DNA of 11,315 nt from Serpentinimonas sp. (lineage in GTDB: Bacteria; Pseudomonadota; Gammaproteobacteria; Burkholderiales; Burkholderiaceae_C), in the NCBI GenBank assembly GCA_025458665.1, contig JALOSG010000077.1, forward strand, positions 1 to 11,315, in the 5' to 3' direction. The translations under genes were made by a program, and so were the position numbers. The notes under the pieces are model-generated. The model did no database searches. It worked only from the letters and a program-made list of their open reading frames with translations, and was not told the DNA's origin. Below are positions 7,055 to 11,315 of the stretch, piece by piece. The number at the start of each line of letters is the position of its first letter. Within the stretch, counting starts at the first letter, position 1.

Positions 7055-7098
7055 CCCCTCAGACCCTTACAGGCTGAATCCATCTGGAGTACCCCATC

Positions 7099-8079
7099 AT
7101 GGCCACTGAATATCTGAATTTGTTTACCCGGGTGCAGGTCGATGCGCCCTCCTACCCCGGCATTGCGCTGGAGCGGGGCAACAAGGAGCGCGAAGGCCCT
7201 CCCATCCACGTGCACCTGTTCGGCAGGCTGGGCGATGCGCAGGTAGGCCCCGTCTACCTGGGCTGGTTCGGCCTCGCCTCCGCCATCTGTTTCCTCATTG
7301 CCATCGAGATCATCGGCCTGAACATGTGGGCATCGGTCAACTGGGACCCCATCCAGTTCGTCCGTCAGCTCCCGTGGCTGGCCCTGGAGCCGCCGCCTCC
7401 TGGCTACGGCCTGTCCATCCCTCCCCTGAATGAAGGCGGGTGGTGGCTCATGGCGGGCTTCTTCCTCACGCTGTCCATCCTGCTGTGGTGGGTGCGCATG
7501 TACCGCCGGGCGCGTGCCCTGGGTATGGGTACGCACATTGCGTGGGCCTTCGCAGCAGCCATCTGGCTGTACCTGGTGCTCGGCCTGATCCGCCCGGTGC
7601 TCATGGGCAGCTGGGGTGAAGCGGTGCCATTCGGACTGTTCCCCCACCTGGACTGGACCGCGGCCTTCTCAATCCGCTACGGCAACCTGTTCTACAACCC
7701 GTTCCACATGCTCTCCATCGCCTTCCTGTATGGCGCCACCCTGCTGTTCGCCATGCACGGTGCCACCATCCTGGCAGTGAGCCGCTTCGGCGGTGAACGG
7801 GAGATCGAGCAGATCACCGACCGCGGCACCGCCTCGGAACGTGCCGCCCTGTTCTGGCGCTGGACCATGGGCTTCAACGCCTCCATGGAATCCATCCACC
7901 GCTGGGCGTGGTGGTTCGCGGTGCTGTGCCCCCTGACTGGCGGCATCGGCATCCTGCTCACCGGCACCGTGGTGGACAACTGGTACCTGTGGGCCGTGAA
8001 GCACGGCGTGGCACCTATGTACCCGGCAGCCTTCCCCGCCGTGGCCGACCCGGCCCTTCTCCAAGGAGTAGCGCAATGA
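7099..8079 (+). CDS. pufM: PufM, photosynthetic reaction centre M subunit
   Basis: PufM is the second core subunit of the reaction centre, 326 aa, with five membrane helices and the QA site. Ligands: His183 (FPHLDW) for accessory bacteriochlorophyll, His203 (YNPFHM) for the special pair, His220 and His267 (SIHRWAWW) plus Glu235 (GGEREIEQ) for the iron. Tyr211 (FLYGAT) corresponds to Tyr M210, which tunes primary electron transfer. Numbers are one above the Rhodobacter scheme. The C-terminus runs past the last helix with KHGVAPMYPAAF, typical of species whose reaction centre carries the PufC cytochrome. The ribosome site GGAG (7086-7089) lies nine bases upstream, 44 bases after pufL. The stop overlaps the pufC start (ATGA). 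No pufX-like gene follows. Confidence 0.97.
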   Translation: MATEYLNLFTRVQVDAPSYPGIALERGNKEREGPPIHVHLFGRLGDAQVGPVYLGWFGLASAICFLIAIEIIGLNMWASVNWDPIQFVRQLPWLALEPPPPGYGLSIPPLNEGGWWLMAGFFLTLSILLWWVRMYRRARALGMGTHIAWAFAAAIWLYLVLGLIRPVLMGSWGEAVPFGLFPHLDWTAAFSIRYGNLFYNPFHMLSIAFLYGATLLFAMHGATILAVSRFGGEREIEQITDRGTASERAALFWRWTMGFNASMESIHRWAWWFAVLCPLTGGIGILLTGTVVDNWYLWAVKHGVAPMYPAAFPAVADPALLQGVAQ

Positions 8080-9149
8080 GAAGCATACGCACCCTGCTGA
8101 CCACCACCGCCGTGGTGGTGGCCGCTACCCTCCTGGCCGGCTGCGAGCGCCCGCCCATCGACACTGTGCAGTGGGGCCACCGCGGCACCGCCATGGTGCA
8201 GGTGTACAACCCGCGCACCGTGGAAAGCCAGATCGACAAGAACCAGCCGCCCGCCCCGCTCGACCCGGTGCCCGCCGTGGAAGGTGGCCCCAAGGCCAAG
8301 GACGTGTACCAGAACGTGCAGGTGCTGGGTGACCTGGGTGTGGGCGAGTTCACCCGCCTCATGGTGGCCATGACCAACTGGGTCTCTCCGGAGCAAGGTT
8401 GCAACTACTGCCATAACGCCGAGAACTTTGCCGACGACAGCCTATACACCAAGATCGTGGCGCGCCGCATGGTGCAGATGACGCAGCACATCAACGAAGA
8501 CTGGAAAGCCCACGTGGCCGATACCGGCGTGACCTGCTACACCTGCCACCGCGGCCAGCCTGTGCCGGCCGAGGTGTGGTTTGCGCCCGCCCCCGACCGC
8601 CAGGCCAACCGCATGCTGGGCACGAAAGCAGAGCAGAACTCCCCCGCCGTGGAAGCGGGCCTGTCCTCCCTGCCCTATGACCCGTACACCCCTTTCCTGC
8701 TGGAAGCCAAGGAGATACGGGTGGGTGGCAATACGGCACTGCCCAGCGGCAACCGCCAGTCCACCAAGCAGGCCGAGTACACCTACTCGCTCATGATGCA
8801 CATGTCGGAATCGCTGGGCGTGAACTGCACGTACTGCCACAACAGCCGCATCTTCAACAACTGGCAGGAAAGCACGCCGCAGCGCGGTACGGCCTGGTAC
8901 GGCATCCGCATGGCACGAGACCTGAACAACGAGTACGTGGTGCCCCTGACCTCGAACTTCCCGGTCAACCGCCTGGGCCCCACCGGTGATGTGGCCAAGA
9001 TCAACTGCGCCACCTGCCACCAGGGTGCGTACAAGCCCCTGTACGGCGCACAGATGCTGGCCGCCCACCCCGAACTGGCTACCCAGCCCAAACCACAAGC
9101 TCCCGTAGGTGAACCCACGGCGGCGCTGAGCTCACAGCCCGCCAATTGA
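8076..9149 (+). CDS. pufC: PufC, reaction-centre tetrahaem cytochrome c subunit (lipoprotein)
   Basis: PufC sits on the periplasmic face of the reaction centre and reduces the photo-oxidised special pair. It is 357 aa. A lipoprotein signal peptide ends in the lipobox LAGC, so Cys23 would be lipidated and anchor the protein. Four CXXCH motifs bind c-type haems: 109-113, 154-158, 251-255 and 311-315. They form two similar halves, each with two haems. His138 in TQHINEDW fits the distal ligand of the bis-histidine haem; methionines near 99, 135 and 243 are candidate axial ligands of the other three. The proline/alanine-rich tail after about residue 335 looks disordered. The start overlaps the pufM stop (ATGA), with ribosome site AAGGAG at 8063-8068. 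It is the last gene of the operon. Confidence 0.96.
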   Translation: MRSIRTLLTTTAVVVAATLLAGCERPPIDTVQWGHRGTAMVQVYNPRTVESQIDKNQPPAPLDPVPAVEGGPKAKDVYQNVQVLGDLGVGEFTRLMVAMTNWVSPEQGCNYCHNAENFADDSLYTKIVARRMVQMTQHINEDWKAHVADTGVTCYTCHRGQPVPAEVWFAPAPDRQANRMLGTKAEQNSPAVEAGLSSLPYDPYTPFLLEAKEIRVGGNTALPSGNRQSTKQAEYTYSLMMHMSESLGVNCTYCHNSRIFNNWQESTPQRGTAWYGIRMARDLNNEYVVPLTSNFPVNRLGPTGDVAKINCATCHQGAYKPLYGAQMLAAHPELATQPKPQAPVGEPTAALSSQPAN

Positions 9150-9180
9150 GTGCGGCCCCTCCGGGGGGTCTGTACGTCCG

Positions 9181-9215
9181 CCCCGGCAGTACCTGGACTG
9201 CCGGGGTCTTTTTTT
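9181..9215 (+). terminator. Rho-independent terminator of the puf operon
   Basis: CCCCGGCAGT (9181-9190) and ACTGCCGGGG (9197-9206) form a perfect 10-bp GC-rich stem around a six-base loop. TC and seven T residues follow (9209-9215). It lies 31 bases after the pufC stop, with no other gene between. It should end the bch-puf transcripts and insulate mutS from photosynthesis regulation. The rest of the gap 9150-9270 shows a short CCCC/GGGG hairpin (9156-9168) and no gene. Confidence 0.93.
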
Positions 9216-9270
9216 GTCTGTCGTGGACAATAGGCGCCATGCCTCCGACACCGTCACCCGTCTGCCTGCC

Positions 9271-11315
9271 GTGAACGCGTCCGAACTGTCCCCGCACACC
9301 CCCATGATGCAGCAGTACCTGGGCCTCAAAGCCGGGTACCCGGACACGCTGCTGTTCTACCGGATGGGGGACTTCTACGAGCTGTTCTATACCGATGCCG
9401 AAAAGGCGGCCCGCCTGCTCGACATCACGCTGACGCGCCGTGGCCAGTCCGCCGGCGAACCCGTACTCATGGCAGGCGTGCCCTTCCATTCGGTGGATAC
9501 CTACCTGGCCCGCCTGATCAAACTGGGCGAGTCGGTGGCCATTTGCGAGCAGATTGGCGACCCCGCCACCAGCAAAGGGCCGGTGGAGCGCAAGGTGGTG
9601 CGGGTGGTTACGCCCGGCACCCTGACCGATGCCGAGCTGTTGTCCGACAAAGCGGAATCGGTGCTGCTGGCCATGCACCAGGGCGCCCGTGGCCGCTGTG
9701 GGCTGGCTTGGCTCAGCCTCACGCAGGGCGTGCTGCAACTGGCCGAATGCGCGCCGGATGAACTGCCCGCCTGGCTGGCCCGCATTGCCCCCAGCGAATG
9801 CCTGTACAGCGCCGAAGTGACCCCGGTGTTCGAGCGCCAGCTGCAGGAATTGCAGCGGCAGTCGGCCACCTGGAATGGCGCGGGCGGCAACGCGGCGCTC
9901 AGCCTGCAAATCCGCCCCGCCTGGGCTTTCGATGCCGCGTTGGGCCAGCGCAAGCTGCTGGAGCAGTTGCAGACCGCCAGCCTGCAGGCCTGGAACGCCC
10001 AGGACCTGCCACAGGCGCACGCCGCCGCATCGGCCCTGCTGGACTTTGCCGAGCACACCCAGGGCCGCGCGCTGGCCCACGTGCGCCAGCTTCAGGTGGC
10101 ACGCCCGCAGGCCTACATAGACCTGCCTGCCACCACGCGGCGCAACCTGGAACTCACCCAGACGCTGCGCGGCGACCCGGCACCCACCCTGCTCTCCCTG
10201 CTGGACACCTGCCAGGGCGGTATGGGCAGCCGCCTGCTGCGCCGCTGGCTGCTGGAGCCGCCGCGCGACCGCGCCGTGGCCGTGGCGCGCCTGCAGGCCA
10301 TTGCGCAACTGCGTAACCACGTACACAGCCACCTGGAGCCGCTGCGCCAGCAACTCCGGGGCAGCACCGATGTGGAACGCATACACGCCCGCATAGCGCT
10401 GCGCCAGGCACGCCCGCGCGAGCTGGTGGCGCTGGCCGAGACACTGCGCGCAGCCCAGCAGTGGGCGGTACTCACCGCTTCCTTGAATGAAGTGGCCTCG
10501 GACCTGGGCACCGCCTCCGGCGCCAGCACGCCACACAACCGCCCGGCCAGCCTGCTGGCCCAGCTGGCCGAACAACTGCAACCCCCAGCCGGCTGCGCCG
10601 AACTGATTGCCGCTGCCCTGCTGCCCGAGCCCGCGGCCCTGGTGCGCGACGGCGGTGTCATCAACCACGGCTTCGATGCCGAACTCGATGAACTGCGTAG
10701 CCTGCAAAGCAACTGCGACAGCTTCCTGCTCGATCTGGAGCAGCGCGAGCGCGCCCGCACCGGCATTGCCAACCTGCGCGTGCAGTTCAACAAGGTGCAC
10801 GGCTTCTACATCGAGGTTACGCAGGGGCAGGTGGACAAGGTCCCCGACGACTACCGCCGCCGCCAGACCCTGAAGAACGCCGAACGCTTCATCACCCCCG
10901 AACTCAAGGCTTTCGAGGACCGTGCCCTGAGTGCGCAGGAACGGGCGCTGGCCCGCGAAAAGTGGCTCTTTGAGGGGCTGCTGGACCAACTCCAGCCCTA
11001 TGTGCCTGGGCTGGGCGAACTGGCCCGCGCCGTGGCCACGCTCGATGCGCTGTGCGCGCTGGCCGAGCGCTCCCTCACGCTGAACTGGTGCGCGCCGCAA
11101 TTCACCACCGAACCCTTCCTGGAGATCCGGGCGGGCCGCCACCCCGTGGTGGAAGCGCGGCTGCAGGAAACCAGCGGCTCCAGCTTCATTCCCAACGACA
11201 CGGTCATGGGCCCCAAGGCGCGCATGCAGGTCATCACCGGCCCCAACATGGGCGGCAAGTCCACCTACATGCGGCAGGTGGCCGTCATCGTGCTGCTGGC
11301 CAGCATGGGCAGCTA
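9271..11315 (+). CDS. mutS: MutS, DNA mismatch repair ATPase (5' part; runs off the window)
   Basis: MutS recognises mismatches and starts methyl-directed mismatch repair with MutL. About 681 residues are present; full-length proteins are roughly 850-870 aa, so the C-terminal ATPase half is cut off. The mismatch-reading Phe-X-Glu motif is in RMGDFYELF (Phe35, Glu37). Domain I continues with LMAGVPFHSVDTYLARLIKLGESVAICEQ, and the clamp/core region shows LKNAERFITPELKAFED. The Walker A motif GPNMGGKS is at residues 657-664, just before the window end. The frame is open throughout. The start GTG 9271 gives the short N-terminus usual before HTPMMQQY. GTG 9223 and ATG 9304 are alternatives, and none has a clear ribosome site. 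This is a housekeeping gene unrelated to photosynthesis and marks the cluster border. Confidence 0.95.
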   Translation, partial: MNASELSPHTPMMQQYLGLKAGYPDTLLFYRMGDFYELFYTDAEKAARLLDITLTRRGQSAGEPVLMAGVPFHSVDTYLARLIKLGESVAICEQIGDPATSKGPVERKVVRVVTPGTLTDAELLSDKAESVLLAMHQGARGRCGLAWLSLTQGVLQLAECAPDELPAWLARIAPSECLYSAEVTPVFERQLQELQRQSATWNGAGGNAALSLQIRPAWAFDAALGQRKLLEQLQTASLQAWNAQDLPQAHAAASALLDFAEHTQGRALAHVRQLQVARPQAYIDLPATTRRNLELTQTLRGDPAPTLLSLLDTCQGGMGSRLLRRWLLEPPRDRAVAVARLQAIAQLRNHVHSHLEPLRQQLRGSTDVERIHARIALRQARPRELVALAETLRAAQQWAVLTASLNEVASDLGTASGASTPHNRPASLLAQLAEQLQPPAGCAELIAAALLPEPAALVRDGGVINHGFDAELDELRSLQSNCDSFLLDLEQRERARTGIANLRVQFNKVHGFYIEVTQGQVDKVPDDYRRRQTLKNAERFITPELKAFEDRALSAQERALAREKWLFEGLLDQLQPYVPGLGELARAVATLDALCALAERSLTLNWCAPQFTTEPFLEIRAGRHPVVEARLQETSGSSFIPNDTVMGPKARMQVITGPNMGGKSTYMRQVAVIVLLASMGS

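Noticed and set aside
9156..9168. CCCC/GGGG hairpin just after pufC as a separate terminator
   Set aside because: The stem is only about four pairs with a three-base loop and no U-tract; the strong terminator at 9181-9215 explains the end of the operon.
9223..9270. GTG 9223 as the mutS start
   Set aside because: It is in frame but would add 16 residues not typical of the family and begins only a few bases after the terminator U-tract with no ribosome site.
9079..11142. Very long open frame (687 codons) on the minus strand opposite mutS, and similar long ones opposite bchX-bchY (2257-3684) and bchZ-pufB (4467-5999)
   Set aside because: They lie opposite well-identified genes, have low-complexity Ala/Gly/His/Gln-rich translations without domains, and are the usual result of strong GC bias at third codon positions.
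1..11315. Insertion sequences, CRISPR arrays, tRNA or rRNA genes
   Set aside because: No transposase, direct repeat array or RNA gene signature was seen; nearly all of the window is accounted for by the listed genes.

Overview
This window is the distal half of a purple-bacterial photosynthesis gene cluster, followed by a housekeeping gene. All genes lie on the + strand. The high GC, the order crtF-bchCXYZ-pufBALMC, the lack of recognisable pufQ and pufX genes, the retained tetrahaem pufC, and a MutS of Burkholderiales type all suggest a betaproteobacterium of the Burkholderiales (Comamonadaceae, Rhodoferax or Rubrivivax-like). The genus cannot be fixed from the sequence alone.

Layout. Positions 1-338 hold the 3' end of crtF (carotenoid O-methyltransferase). 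Positions 339-471 are a regulatory gap with a sigma70-like promoter (TTGACA-N16-TAAGAT) overlaid by two TGT-N12-ACA palindromes of PpsR/CrtJ type, 8 bp apart. Positions 472-5546 hold bchC, bchX, bchY and bchZ, tightly packed with ATGA or TGATG overlaps. Positions 5547-5681 are a structured leader without a convincing gene. Positions 5682-9149 hold pufB, pufA, pufL, pufM and pufC, with a strong stem-loop between pufA and pufL. A textbook rho-independent terminator (9181-9215) closes the operon. From about 9271 to the window end runs the 5' part of mutS, cut just after its Walker A motif.

How the parts work together. BchX with BchYZ forms chlorophyllide a oxidoreductase (COR), which reduces ring B of the macrocycle. 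BchC oxidises the 3-hydroxyethyl group to 3-acetyl on the way to bacteriochlorophyllide a. PufB and PufA build the LH1 antenna around the reaction centre. PufL and PufM hold the special pair, bacteriopheophytins, quinones and iron, and PufC re-reduces the photo-oxidised special pair. CrtF makes methoxylated carotenoids for the same complexes. The arrangement fits a crt-bch-puf superoperon with read-through plus an internal, aerobically repressed bchC promoter.

I found no undescribed system. The points most worth a second look are the doubled PpsR operator and possible leaderless start of bchC, the C-terminal extension of PufB, the structured pufQ-less leader before pufB, and the lack of an obvious promoter or ribosome site for mutS just behind the puf terminator.
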